A DNA stretch of 6,739 bases, from positions 1 to 6,739 of the forward strand of contig JAGVGX010000274.1 in NCBI GenBank assembly GCA_020056865.1. The letters are read 5' to 3'. The translations under genes were made by a program, and so were the position numbers. Below are positions 6,732-6,739 of this stretch, piece after piece. This DNA comes from Desulfobacterales bacterium (lineage in GTDB: Bacteria; Desulfobacterota; Desulfobacteria; Desulfobacterales; BuS5). The number at the start of each line of letters is the position of its first letter. Position 1 is the stretch's first letter. The notes beneath the pieces were generated by a model, which had not been told where the DNA came from, did not search any database, and saw nothing but the letters and a program-made list of their open reading frames with translations.

Positions 6732-6739
6732 AGAAGTTC

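Noticed and set aside
6681..6739. Right-edge repeats as an integron attC site or CRISPR fragment
   Set aside because: The GTTRRRY core sites of attC are absent, and there are only two short imperfect words with no repeat-spacer pattern.

Overview
The window looks like ordinary chromosome from a Gram-negative anaerobe of moderately low GC (around 40% by eye). My best guess is a sulfate-reducer-type member of the Desulfobacterota. That rests on the AT-rich codon use, the NtrB/NtrC-style two-component pair next to a CGGC-type cysteine-rich protein (a family common in anaerobes), and the general flavour of the proteins; it is an inference, not proven. All five genes are intact inside the window except uvrA, whose last few dozen codons run off the left edge.

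Layout: two transcription units diverge from a ~250 bp AT-rich spacer (about 3205-3454). Leftward (- strand) lie moaC (molybdenum cofactor biosynthesis; GTG start with a strong Shine-Dalgarno) and, 4 bases after its stop codon, uvrA (nucleotide excision repair), which has no clear ribosome-binding site of its own. Rightward (+ strand) lie a membrane sensor histidine kinase, an NtrC-family sigma-54-dependent response regulator 2 bases later, and, 50 bases further on, a small protein with eight cysteines that fits the CGGC metal-binding-domain family. The last 65 bases are non-coding and hold short direct and inverted repeats.

How the genes may work together: the kinase should sense something outside the cytoplasm through a ~165-residue extracytoplasmic domain and phosphorylate Asp52 of the regulator, which would then drive sigma-54 promoters. 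I found no convincing -24/-12 promoter in the non-coding parts of the window, so its targets probably lie elsewhere. The cysteine-rich protein is likely co-transcribed with the pair, which makes a metal- or redox-related role for the whole cassette a reasonable but untested idea. UvrA and MoaC act in unrelated pathways and appear linked only by being in one operon.

I see no CRISPR array, insertion sequence, tRNA, rRNA or phage gene. I do not see a clearly new biological system. The points most worth a second look are the small CGGC-like protein tied to the two-component pair, the kinase gene that seems to lack any leader or Shine-Dalgarno, the tight moaC-uvrA coupling, and the repeats at the right edge.
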